Shown: in pieces, positions 51,741 through 60,177 of the stretch
How the letters are laid out: each line of letters opens with the position of its first letter
Position numbering within the stretch: position 1 is the first letter of the stretch
From: Thermosporothrix hazakensis
GTDB lineage: Bacteria > Chloroflexota > Ktedonobacteria > Ktedonobacterales > Ktedonobacteraceae
Length of the DNA: 64,000 nt
Assembly: GCF_003253565.1 (NCBI RefSeq)
Contig: NZ_QKUF01000002.1
Span: 226,440-290,439 of the forward strand
Direction: 5' to 3'
The notes under the pieces: generated by a model
Database searches by the model: none
The model's input: only the letters and a program-made list of their open reading frames with translations
What the model was told of the DNA's origin: nothing
Position numbers and translations under genes: made by a program

Positions 51741-54700
51741 TCATACCGTACGCGCAGCCATTGGAGGTTCAAGCAGCAATACCGAAGGGATCTGTTCTGT
51801 TCTGGCAAGGCGCAACAGGCCATAGCCGATCCCGGCAAGCCCGGTCATCAGGCCTGGCGTCTCGATACCCTGCGGCACTCCCGTGAGCGGCCCAAGCGCC
51901 TCCATATTGGCGAGAATACGGGCAACAGCGCGGTCCAGTATCTTCCGATAGCGAGGCTCACGGAACTGCTGAGCGGCCATCAGCAGCAGCTCGACGTTCC
52001 CTATCGCCCCATGACAGAGCGAGTGATTGAAGTTCATCCCCTCTCTGCTCGTCGTCTGGATTGCCGCCTCGATCTCTTGTTGAAGCTGCACATCATTGCT
52101 GTACGCCAGCATCGCCATGCGTCCCAGGCCGATTCCCGGAGCGCCATGACACCAGGCAACCATACAGGTGGGTTCATCACGCTGCCCGTTTGCCATATCG
52201 CGCACATCTGCCCAGTTCTGTCGCTGCGGCACAAACAGGCTTCGCTCATATGCAAGCGCCTCCTGAGCCGCTTCAGCAAAACGGGACTCTCCGCTCCAGG
52301 CGGCCAGCTTCAGCAGACTGAGTGCAATTCCAGCCGTTCCATGTGCAAAGCCGCTCAAGGGTCTCGAATGCCCGCGTGTCAGCCAGCCAATCCCCTGATC
52401 CTGTGGCTGAGCCAGCGTCAGCAGCCGCTCACCACACTGTACCGCGAGGTCACGCAAAGCAGGCTCCGACACAACCGCGTTGAGCGCGTACAGCGTCATC
52501 AGCGTGCCTGCAATCCCGTTCGTCAGATCGGCCTGATCTTCCTTCTCAAGGATCTGGGGAAGCAGCGCCGCAAGTTCAAGAGCCTCCTGGAACAGCTTCG
52601 GCTCATTCCAGAGCATACCCAGATGGGCATACAGGTAGATCGGCGAGCCAAGCCCGTTGAATGCTCCCAGACCGAGCAGGCGCAGATACTTTCGCCCATG
52701 CTCAAGCTGACGGTGCATCATCCCGATTGCCAGTTCTGCCATCTCGGTATAGCGCTCATTGCCTGTCAGCGCGCCCAGATAGCCGAGATAGAGCGCGACG
52801 CCGCTGAGGCCATCATACAGACCGATATCAGACGGCACCACGTTCCAGACGCCCTCACCAAGCATACTGATATTCAGCCAGTGCGCCTGATCCTTGCCGC
52901 AGATTACCAGCTCACAGATTCGCTCAGCAAGCTCGTTGCTCAGCTCGAGCAAACGCTCCGGCTCAATCTGCCGTTGCTGTTCGGGCTCGGCAAATGGCAC
53001 CCCGAGCATATGTTCAGAGGCCATGTGCAGCGTCGCCAGCGAGGCCCGCACAATCCAGCTTTGCTTGTGCAGATCCCGCTCACCCATGTGCTCCAGATGC
53101 TGCCGCACCAGCGAGAGCGCCGTATCTTCAAAGAAGTTCGGGAACTCCTCGCCATCCGCCGAAAAGATGCTCCGGCTCGCGGGCGTTGTTGTGAACATTG
53201 GCACGTCACTCCGAAACAGATCACGTCGTTCCGCCGGAATCACATGCAACAGTTCGGGACGTAACTCGGCTTCCAGCCAGAGTCGCGCGAAGTAGCGCTC
53301 ACGCACCAGCGCATCCCGAAGCAGGTCAGGATGATAGCTTTCAGCCAGCAAGCGTGCATACGTCTCGGTCTGACGAAGCAGCACCCGAATAGTATCGTTC
53401 GCGAACCGCGGCAACCATGCAGTAATCAGCTCTTCGCGCAACGAACAGAGCAACTGATACATCCGCGTGAAGCCTCTCAGGATCGCGTCACGATACGCCA
53501 GCGCATCGACCGGCTTACCACCGTTCAGCGAGGGACGATTCTGACTACCGGGCATCTCGACCCGCTGATGCACCACGCGCATCTGATCGGTTCCAGCTCC
53601 CTCCCAGGTGACAATAGGCCGAGGCGAAAGCTGACCCTCGGGCGTGCCAAGCCCGCTGATATCAACACCGATTGAATTCTTAGTTGACCAGGTGCGATTG
53701 GGCAACAGGCCCACGTTCAACACCGAGTACAGGGTGCGATCATTGCCCGATGCATCGCTAAACTCTCCCTGCACGACCGGCCTGAAGAGCGCTTCCAGAT
53801 CAATCAGCATCGGGTGCTCGCCAACGGCAATCACGTTCTCCGCATGGAAATCGGTCGCGGTCAGGCTGTAGAGCAGCGCAAGGAAGCCACCCTGCCGCTC
53901 ATAGAAGCGCTGTATCTCTGCCTCGGAAGCACAGGGACCGGCCTGCATAAACTCGGTCCAGCCATAGGAGCCACGATCGAGAATAGTGAAGGAACGAAAT
54001 GCGGGAGAAGCTCCCCGCTCGTTGAACCACTCAAGCAGTTGCTGAAAGTGCTCGTCAACCGCCAGCGATTTCGGCTTATAGATCAGCTTAAAATCGGTCG
54101 AGAATTCGAGTTTTAAAACGCTTCGTCCCTCCCGGTGCATGTCGCCCGCGCCGATCTGTAGCCGCATCAACTTGCCTGGATCGCGCCCCGGAGTAAAGGT
54201 CGCACAGATCTGCTCCCAGTCCTTGCACAAATGATTCAGGAATTCCCCGATATAGCGTGACTGCTGTTGAAGCGTCACCAACATCAAACGGGCAAGCACC
54301 GGATACTCTTCAAGCAGCGTCAGCAGGCGCTCTCGTGTGCTGAGGCGACGAATAAAATCGGCGTAGCGCTCCTCGGCGGTTGCGCCCTTCAACAGGCCCT
54401 GCATGCGCTCTACATGCATTTCCAGCACGAAGACTTTATTGAACTGCGCAAACAGGCGCTCCGAGACTGAGCGGAAAAAGGAGCGTAACATACCTTCGGG
54501 ATCGAAGGGCAGGGCCGCATAGCGCGGACGCAGCTCGTTCTCGACAACCGCTTCAATCTGCCTCAAACCGTACTCCAGCAGCGGATTGAGACCGAGCAGC
54601 AATCCGGCAGGTGGATAGAGGGCCGCGATTTCCTGTGACCACTGGCTCACACGCTCGGTTGCCGGGACCGTATCCAGCACCTCAAGCAGGTCATGCAGCC

Positions 54701-55010
54701 ATTGCGGTTCGGTCTCACTCCGCTTATAGAGCTCCTCTACAGGCTCTGCAAGGAGATAGAGGAACTCATCTTCGGAGATGTGGTGTTGCGCCAGCCATTG
54801 TGTAAAATAAGAATCACGGTCAAAAGGGCGAGTTGTTTTCCAGGCTTGCAGGCGGCGGAGCGCTCGCTTCTGTGCTTCCGGGGAGTCGGGGAGCGACCGG
54901 TTTTGGGGGAGGGGTAAACGTTCTTCTAACAGGTATGCCTGCGCCCAGGTCGGACATTCACGGCTCTGCTGCACCTTTGACTGCGGCGGTTGAATCACAC
55001 TTTCACTCAT
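51741..55010 (-). CDS. lanM: type 2 lanthipeptide synthetase LanM
   Basis: 1089 residues from ATG 55010; the long frame to 55262 overlaps a precursor gene and is rejected. The N-terminal dehydratase half (DUF4135, about 150-650) has the kinase-like LIYKPKSLAVDEHF (near 313) and LTATDFHAENVI, PMLIDLEALF (near 387-400). The C-terminal LanC-like cyclase (about 750-1089) keeps the zinc ligands in AWCHGAPGIG (near 955) and SLCHGAIGN (near 1000) plus SGFAHGTAGIA. It phosphorylates and eliminates Ser/Thr and joins Cys to the dehydro residues. It is the last gene of the cluster and the only synthetase for four precursors. Confidence 0.95.
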   Translation of the reverse strand: MSESVIQPPQSKVQQSRECPTWAQAYLLEERLPLPQNRSLPDSPEAQKRALRRLQAWKTTRPFDRDSYFTQWLAQHHISEDEFLYLLAEPVEELYKRSETEPQWLHDLLEVLDTVPATERVSQWSQEIAALYPPAGLLLGLNPLLEYGLRQIEAVVENELRPRYAALPFDPEGMLRSFFRSVSERLFAQFNKVFVLEMHVERMQGLLKGATAEERYADFIRRLSTRERLLTLLEEYPVLARLMLVTLQQQSRYIGEFLNHLCKDWEQICATFTPGRDPGKLMRLQIGAGDMHREGRSVLKLEFSTDFKLIYKPKSLAVDEHFQQLLEWFNERGASPAFRSFTILDRGSYGWTEFMQAGPCASEAEIQRFYERQGGFLALLYSLTATDFHAENVIAVGEHPMLIDLEALFRPVVQGEFSDASGNDRTLYSVLNVGLLPNRTWSTKNSIGVDISGLGTPEGQLSPRPIVTWEGAGTDQMRVVHQRVEMPGSQNRPSLNGGKPVDALAYRDAILRGFTRMYQLLCSLREELITAWLPRFANDTIRVLLRQTETYARLLAESYHPDLLRDALVRERYFARLWLEAELRPELLHVIPAERRDLFRSDVPMFTTTPASRSIFSADGEEFPNFFEDTALSLVRQHLEHMGERDLHKQSWIVRASLATLHMASEHMLGVPFAEPEQQRQIEPERLLELSNELAERICELVICGKDQAHWLNISMLGEGVWNVVPSDIGLYDGLSGVALYLGYLGALTGNERYTEMAELAIGMMHRQLEHGRKYLRLLGLGAFNGLGSPIYLYAHLGMLWNEPKLFQEALELAALLPQILEKEDQADLTNGIAGTLMTLYALNAVVSEPALRDLAVQCGERLLTLAQPQDQGIGWLTRGHSRPLSGFAHGTAGIALSLLKLAAWSGESRFAEAAQEALAYERSLFVPQRQNWADVRDMANGQRDEPTCMVAWCHGAPGIGLGRMAMLAYSNDVQLQQEIEAAIQTTSREGMNFNHSLCHGAIGNVELLLMAAQQFREPRYRKILDRAVARILANMEALGPLTGVPQGIETPGLMTGLAGIGYGLLRLARTEQIPSVLLLEPPMAARTV

Positions 55011-55092
55011 ACGAAACAAAAACCTCGCTTCTTTCTTCGATGGAAAAGAGGGAGTTGAGGTGCCCTCAGACACCCCAACCGTAGAATGCTTG

Positions 55093-55356
55093 CTAGCAAT
55101 CCCAATCACACCCCCAATCATCCCAGCGATACCAATGGTCATAACAACAGTGACAGGAGCGGTGGTAATAACGACCGCCACCACACCAGCCACCGCCGAT
55201 CCAGATGAAGCCGTTACCAGTGACCTCATCCAGCTCGTCATCAGACAGCTCTTTGGCATCACCTATAGGATTCTCGGGTAATGCAGCCTGCTCTTCCGGT
55301 GACAGGCTTGCACGATAGTCTGCATCTTTCCATGCACGAATAACATCGAACCTCAC
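55093..55356 (-). CDS. lanthipeptide precursor 1 (Cys/Trp-rich core)
   Basis: 87 residues, GTG start, with AAAGGAG 7-8 bases upstream. The leader (1-48) is of the mersacidin/lichenicidin type: FDVIRAWKDADYRASL, ALPENPIG, then ELSDDELDEVTGN. The core (49-87) is GFIWIGGGWCGGGRYYHRSC plus a further 19 residues: six Cys (core 10, 20, 22, 23, 35, 39), six Trp and a single Ser (core 19). The usual Gly-Gly cleavage site reads Gly-Asn. With one dehydratable residue it can form at most one thioether ring. It is the precursor nearest lanM, 82 bp upstream. Confidence 0.88.
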   Translation of the reverse strand: MRFDVIRAWKDADYRASLSPEEQAALPENPIGDAKELSDDELDEVTGNGFIWIGGGWCGGGRYYHRSCHCCYDHWYRWDDWGCDWDC

Positions 55357-55448
55357 TTTTTTGCTCCTTTCTTGAACAAATGGGCATCTAATAACCTGCG
55401 GGAGTCAGCCAATGGAAGAAATGCATCCCTGCATTTTATCCTGGTTTC

Positions 55449-55679
55449 CTACCACCAATAGTCCCAGCCGTCCCACGAATCGCAGCTACAGTAACTGGAA
55501 CTATAGTGAGAATGGCTGCTCCAGTAGCTACTGCTACCGCCGACTACTTCATGCAATTCCTCTTCTGTCAGCTCTTTCGCCTCACCAACCGGATTCTCCG
55601 GCAGGGCAGCCAGGGCTTCCGGAGAGAGATCTGCACGATAGTCTGCATCTTTCCATGCGCGGATAACGTCAAGTTTCAT
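55449..55679 (-). CDS. lanthipeptide precursor 2 (Ser-rich core)
   Basis: 76 residues from ATG 55679 with AAAGGAG six bases upstream; the frame extends to 55766 but that part is leaderless sequence. The leader (1-48) matches its neighbours (LDVIRAWKDADYRADL, ALPENPVG, ELTEEELHEVVGG). The 28-residue core is SSSYWSSHSHYSSSYCSCDS followed by WDGWDYWW: eleven Ser, two Cys (16 and 18), five Trp. Many Ser could be dehydrated but only two rings can close. It is the only classical Ser-rich substrate in the set. Confidence 0.88.
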   Translation of the reverse strand: MKLDVIRAWKDADYRADLSPEALAALPENPVGEAKELTEEELHEVVGGSSSYWSSHSHYSSSYCSCDSWDGWDYWW

Positions 55680-55781
55680 GTTGTACTCCTTTCGGAACAA
55701 GTGAACTCTTTCAAGGCATTCGAGATGCTGCAACCCCGAGGTATGCAGCGTAACCTCCACAACCACAGTAAAGGCTTTCTC

Positions 55782-56063
55782 TTAGCAGCCGCAGCCGCCG
55801 CCCCACCAGGGACCGCCACCCCACCAGGGGCCGCCGCCCCACCAGGGGCCACCGCCCCACCAGGGACCGCCACCCCACCAGGGGCCGCCGCCCCAACCAC
55901 CGATTCCGATGAAGAGGGTTCCACCTGCAACTTCGTGCAGTTCCTCTTCTGCTAATTCCCTCACATCGCCAATCGGATTCGCGGGCAACTGAGCTAACTC
56001 TTCAGGTGAGAGGCTGGCGCGATACTCGGTGTCTTTCCACGCTCGGATGATATCGAACGTCAT
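55782..56063 (-). CDS. lanthipeptide precursor 3 (five GGPWWG repeats)
   Basis: 93 residues from ATG 56063, with GAGGAGGAGAA directly upstream; the longer frame to 56183 overlaps precursor 4. Leader 1-48 (TFDIIRAWKDTEYRASL, LPANPIG, ELAEEELHEVAGG). The 45-residue core starts TLFIGIGGWG, then five tandem GGPWWG units (core 11-40, bases 55800-55889) and ends GGCGC. It has 11 Trp, one Thr (core 1) and two Cys (43, 45). Any lanthionine would need a ring of more than 40 residues. Confidence 0.88.
   Translation of the reverse strand: MTFDIIRAWKDTEYRASLSPEELAQLPANPIGDVRELAEEELHEVAGGTLFIGIGGWGGGPWWGGGPWWGGGPWWGGGPWWGGGPWWGGGCGC
55800..55889 (-). repeat. five tandem 18-bp repeats inside precursor 3
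   Basis: Each unit encodes GGPWWG. Units differ at third codon positions (for example GGC/GGT and CCC TGG TGG GGC/GGT), so the repeat is old enough to collect silent changes, or they are under coding selection. Confidence 0.85.
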
Positions 56064-56091
56064 TTCTCCTCCTCGATAAGACTGATAGTAA

Positions 56092-56355
56092 TTAGCAGCC
56101 CCAGTCACAGCCGCCACAGCCACAACCACCACCCCACCAGCCGCCGCCGCCGCCCCACCAGCCGCCACCCCACCAGGTGCCACCCCAACCGCCGACGCCG
56201 ATGAAGATAGTGCCGCCAGAGACTTCGTGCAGCTCCTCTTCCGCCAGCTCTCTTACTCCGCCGATAGGACTTGCGGGTAAGGAGGCGAGCTGTTCTGGCG
56301 TCAGGCTCTCTCGATACTCGGTATCTTTCCATGCTCGGATAATATCGAATGTCAT
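56092..56355 (-). CDS. lanthipeptide precursor 4 (Trp/Gly-rich, Cys at the end)
   Basis: 87 residues from ATG 56355, with AAAGGAG nine bases upstream. Leader 1-48 (TFDIIRAWKDTEYRESL, SPIGGVREL, AEEELHEVSGG). The 39-residue core starts TIFIGVGGWGG and continues as Gly/Trp-rich sequence with WW pairs, ending CGCGGCDWGC. It holds eight Trp, four Cys (30, 32, 35, 39) and only two Thr (1, 12). The leader and first ten core residues are nearly identical to precursor 3, indicating recent duplication. It is the first precursor after the LanT gene, with a 156-bp gap holding no clear promoter. Confidence 0.88.
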   Translation of the reverse strand: MTFDIIRAWKDTEYRESLTPEQLASLPASPIGGVRELAEEELHEVSGGTIFIGVGGWGGTWWGGGWWGGGGGWWGGGCGCGGCDWGC

Positions 56356-56511
56356 TACGGTGTTCTCCTTTCACATCTGAGTGAGATCCTTCGGGTCTTG
56401 AGATGTATAAACAACACGCATACATCTTGCTTTCTTCTGGTTGACAACAACCGTGCCCGTTGAAAGCCTGCCGAACGCTCGACAGTATGTATGCACGTGC
56501 TGTCGGCATGT

Positions 56512-58845
56512 TTAGACTTCCCTGAAAGTATCCCCTCCCTGATCCCCCAACATTCCACGGCCGGTATCTTCCATAATTTCACCGGTTGCAAGCTGGTGAC
56601 GTATCAGGCGCGTATACACACCTCCACGCTGTAACAGCTCATTATGCGTTCCATACTCCATGATACGTCCTCGTTCAAGCACAAGTATAATGTCTGCATC
56701 TTTGACGGTGCTCAAGCGATGAGCGATGATAAACTTGGTACAGGGCAGCTTGCTAATATTTCGCGCAACCCGGCGCTCAGTCCCGACATCTAGCGAACTG
56801 GTCGCCTCATCCAGAAGCAACAGGGCCGGTTGATGGGCCAGTGCTCGCGCAATCGCAAGACGCTGTCGCTGTCCGCCAGAAAGGACACTTCCACCCTCTG
56901 CCACTGGCGTCTCATAGCCCATTGGCAGGTTCACGATGTCCTCATGCAGGGCCGCCAGATGCGCCGCCCAGACCACCTGATCCATGTTCATATCAGGGTT
57001 GTTGAACGAGATATTCTGTCTTACAGAACCGCTGAAAATAACGGCATCCTGCATCACTGCTCCAAACTGCGCCCGTACGGCCTGATAGTTCATCCGCTGC
57101 AACGGGATCCCGTCGTAGAGAATCTCGCCTTTGGTCGGCTGATACAGCCCCAGGAGCAGTTTGCCAAAGGTGCTCTTCCCTGACCCGGTTCGCCCCACGA
57201 TTGCCACAGTCTGCCCGGGCTGAATTTCCAGGTTGATATCTTTCAGCACGTCCTCTGAGGCCACGTCATAGCGAAAACTCACATGTTGCAATGTCACGCG
57301 TCCACTCAGTTTGGGCGGAAGAAAGACTTCCTGTTCATCTTGCTCCGGCTTCTCGCGCATCACGTCGGCGATACGCTCAAGGTGCGAATAAACGAGCTGG
57401 ATGGTCTGGCCGCTCACCATCAACGATGAGAGTGGAGTCAGAAACGCCACGGTCAACGAATTGAGCGCTAACATCGTTCCCACCTGCATCGAGCCATGCA
57501 GCACAAGCATGGTTCCGGTCCAGAGCAGGGCCAGCGGCGCCAGGGTCGTTGTCAGGGAGCGCACCATCTCCGAGACAGACGAGAGCAGATTGCGCCGAAT
57601 GGAGGCGTTCAACTCCTGAAAGAAGCTGTTCGACCAGCGCTGCAACGCCTGTTGTTCCGCTCCAGCGGCTTTCAACGACTCAATACCAGTCAAGGTCTCG
57701 GCAGCATATCCGTATGTTTTTCCCTGGGCAGCCAGCTCACAGGACGAAAGGTAGTGCAGTCGTCGTCTTGTCAGCATGAAAATCAGCATTTGTAACGCGC
57801 CGATCCCCAGACCCAGCACACCAAATATGGGCGACTGCCAGAACAGGATGAACAGATATCCTGTCACCATGCTTCCATCAAGAATGGTAGAGATGAGCTG
57901 CTTGCTCAGCGTATCGCGCACAACGGTATTACTATTTAAACGTGCAATAATATCACCACTTGAACGTTGCTGGAAAAAGCGCAGTGGAAGCTGCAACAGA
58001 TGCTCGAAAAAGCCTACCATCATTTGTATATCCACACGCGCCTGTAAGTAGACCAGCACGAGCGCCCGCAGCGTCGTCGTGACCAACTGAGCAAGGAACA
58101 GCACCAGAATGCCGGCAGCCATCCAGACCATCACAGACTGCTGCTGCAACGGGATGACACGGTCAACCATCAGCTTGGTCAACGCGGGCACACTCAAGCC
58201 AAGCACCTGCACCAGAAACGACGCCAGCAAGACCTGAACCAGCATCCCCGGCGCTTTCCGGGCAAGATTCGCGATATACGAGCGAAGCTTGATCTGACCC
58301 ACGCCAGGCGTACGGTCAAAGTGCACTCCGGGCTCAAGCAACAGCACAACTCCGGTGAATCCCTCATCGAATTCCTCCTGAGTCATCCGGCTACGCCCGA
58401 CCGCAGGATCAACCACATCGACATAACGCGGCGTCCAGCGTTCCAGCACCAGGAAATGGTTGAAATTCCAGTGTACGATAGCAGGGAGCGGGAGGTAGCG
58501 AAAGTCACTCTTCTGCAAGGAGAGCGCTCGTACCCGTAAGTTGTAGCTCTGTGCAGCCTTCACCAGGGTATGGGCCGAAGCACCTCCCCGCCCGATGCCG
58601 CATCGCTCCCGGATCTCCATGACGCTTGTCTTGCGCCCATAGTAACTCAGAATCATTGCCAGACAGGCCGCGCCACACTCGACTGTGCTCAACTGCAAGA
58701 TTTCTGGCACTCTCCGTCTGAATGGCAACTTTCCTGAAAAGGTCCGCAGAGCGTGTTGAATACCTTTCTGTTGCTCAACAGGCAAACGGGCTTGTTTTGA
58801 CCCTTCGTCTCCTCTGGTTGCCTGCTCCTGATCTACTTTTCGCAT
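56512..58845 (-). CDS. lanT: LanT: C39-peptidase ABC exporter for the lanthipeptides
   Basis: 777 residues. The N-terminal C39 peptidase (about 45-175) has Cys57 in TVECGAACLAM, His130 in HWNFNHFLVLER and Asp146 in VVDPAVG, an intact catalytic set. Six membrane helices follow (about 190-470). The nucleotide-binding domain shows Walker A GRTGSGKST (near 550), the signature LSGGQRQRLAIARALA and Walker B ALLLLDEATSSLD. It would cut the leader after Gly-Gly and export the core. It starts 3 bp after the small membrane gene's stop, so the two are coupled. Confidence 0.93.
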   Translation of the reverse strand: MRKVDQEQATRGDEGSKQARLPVEQQKGIQHALRTFSGKLPFRRRVPEILQLSTVECGAACLAMILSYYGRKTSVMEIRERCGIGRGGASAHTLVKAAQSYNLRVRALSLQKSDFRYLPLPAIVHWNFNHFLVLERWTPRYVDVVDPAVGRSRMTQEEFDEGFTGVVLLLEPGVHFDRTPGVGQIKLRSYIANLARKAPGMLVQVLLASFLVQVLGLSVPALTKLMVDRVIPLQQQSVMVWMAAGILVLFLAQLVTTTLRALVLVYLQARVDIQMMVGFFEHLLQLPLRFFQQRSSGDIIARLNSNTVVRDTLSKQLISTILDGSMVTGYLFILFWQSPIFGVLGLGIGALQMLIFMLTRRRLHYLSSCELAAQGKTYGYAAETLTGIESLKAAGAEQQALQRWSNSFFQELNASIRRNLLSSVSEMVRSLTTTLAPLALLWTGTMLVLHGSMQVGTMLALNSLTVAFLTPLSSLMVSGQTIQLVYSHLERIADVMREKPEQDEQEVFLPPKLSGRVTLQHVSFRYDVASEDVLKDINLEIQPGQTVAIVGRTGSGKSTFGKLLLGLYQPTKGEILYDGIPLQRMNYQAVRAQFGAVMQDAVIFSGSVRQNISFNNPDMNMDQVVWAAHLAALHEDIVNLPMGYETPVAEGGSVLSGGQRQRLAIARALAHQPALLLLDEATSSLDVGTERRVARNISKLPCTKFIIAHRLSTVKDADIILVLERGRIMEYGTHNELLQRGGVYTRLIRHQLATGEIMEDTGRGMLGDQGGDTFREV

Positions 58846-58848
58846 TGC

Positions 58849-59037
58849 TTACCCCCCAAGCAAAGCATGAATCTCTTGCGTTATCAGAAACAGCCCCAGA
58901 AGTAGCAGGGCCAGCGCTACCCAGAGAAACTTGAACACCAGCGGGATCATCAGGCGTGGTAATACCTGCTTCTCCTGTCGCTGGAGATAGCGCTGCAAGG
59001 CTACCTCGCGGAAAATGATGCGTTTTGACTTTTCCAT
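58849..59037 (-). CDS. short HlyD-like membrane protein, first gene of the lanthipeptide cluster
   Basis: 62 residues from ATG 59037 (AGAGGGG upstream). An amphipathic basic N-terminus (FREVALQRYLQRQEKQVLP) is followed by one membrane helix (FLWVALALLLLGLFLI) and HALLGG. It resembles the first 60 residues of HlyD/NHLM-type adaptor proteins that partner C39-peptidase exporters, but the periplasmic coiled coil and lipoyl domains are missing. It is three bases from the lanT start, so a role with LanT is likely. Alternatively it is the remnant of a full adaptor. Confidence 0.68.
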   Translation of the reverse strand: MEKSKRIIFREVALQRYLQRQEKQVLPRLMIPLVFKFLWVALALLLLGLFLITQEIHALLGG

Positions 59038-60177
59038 GAACACCCCTCTATACCAGCTTCATTTCATCCCTGCACGAAGCAAAATGGGAAAAAGTTACAC
59101 ATACAGATCCATTCCCATTCTATACGCGTTCCTTGCTCTTGCTTGTGTCTCGAACCCATAGCAACTGAACTGGTACTGCTATGAATTCTTTTCCTTACGC
59201 AACTCAACATGTATTCTTTCTGCTGCGTGAACTCCAGATTCAACGACTTTATGAAATAGCTTGAGCGTACTTGATCGAACTTACCTCATTCGATCTTCAC
59301 CATCGCTCGATTAAAATATATCATGTACAAAAAGCTCTACCAGTACCACACCCGAAACCATCTCCATCGGCTCTAGAGCTTGTATGAGCGCGTCGGAGAA
59401 CTCTCACATGAGTCCGTTCACGCTACATTGCAATTTCGGCATGATTAGATTCATTCCCTGAAGAAAGAACTGGCAAACTCTTTTCACTTTTCCCTGAGCC
59501 AGAAGAGGTATTCCCTCTGCTCAGTGGCATCTCTATAACTATTTCTACCATAACCACAAAAGGGGCATACTCAACGGATCGCCTCTTCTCCTTCCCATCC
59601 TTGAGGTGTGCTTCTCTATATATGCAGGGCTCTACAATAAATGCAGGTATGACTTCACGGTTGCAACACCTGCTACAAATGCATAAGATTGCTTCATTTT
59701 TTTGCGTTTTGAGAGACATACAAGCGCTCAACCGGCCACAAAAGCCGCTCCGGCAACACCTCCCATTCGTCTCAAGCGGTGCGCTCGCAGCATCTCCCGG
59801 GAGGCAAGACCGCCCGGGCCCGTATTCGTGCCACCTCCGAGCCAGGTGGATGCACCGATCATAGAGAGCCCACGCACCGATATACGATAGCGCGGCTGGC
59901 GATAGACATGCGATAGACATATTTCTGAAAAAAGATGCACCGAAAGGAACAGAGGAATAGAGTGCAATCGATAAAAAGAGCCGTTGCTGGACAGAGCGTA
60001 TCATTTTTCCTTCTCGACCAAACCTCATCTCTGATTTCACTTTTTCTTCAGTTTGACCACGCTGAAAGCCTATTCGGAATAAACACTCCATCTTTTCCGT
60101 TTCTAAGAAAGAGGAGATTGTATCCTGTAATACTCGTTTATCTCCTCTGTTCTGCTGGAAAGGAAAGAAGCATTACA
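59038..60177. other. 1.1-kb region without a clear gene, upstream of the lanthipeptide operon
   Basis: It should contain the operon promoter; a TATATT on the minus strand near 59320 is a weak -10 candidate. Stretches around 59740-59900 are more GC-rich and give minus-strand peptides such as GGGTNTGPGGL and MGGVAGAAFVAG in frame 59728-59967, perhaps the end of a lost gene. The frames 59423-60091 and 59728-59967 overlap in different registers and neither has a ribosome site. I do not call a gene. Confidence 0.5.

Noticed and set aside
55011..55262. 84-residue N-terminal extension of LanM
   Set aside because: It overlaps precursor 1 in another frame and has no ribosome site; LanM starts plausibly at 55010.
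55506..55955. Plus-strand frame coding Pro/Ala/Gly repeats
   Set aside because: It is the antisense shadow of the GGPWWG repeat region of precursor 3.
56064..56183. 40-residue Ala/Gly-rich extension of precursor 3
   Set aside because: It overlaps precursor 4, and a strong ribosome site lies directly before ATG 56063.
59423..60091. 222-residue minus-strand frame upstream of the lanthipeptide operon
   Set aside because: No ribosome site, a biased Cys/Arg/Ser composition typical of non-coding frames, and no family match by eye.
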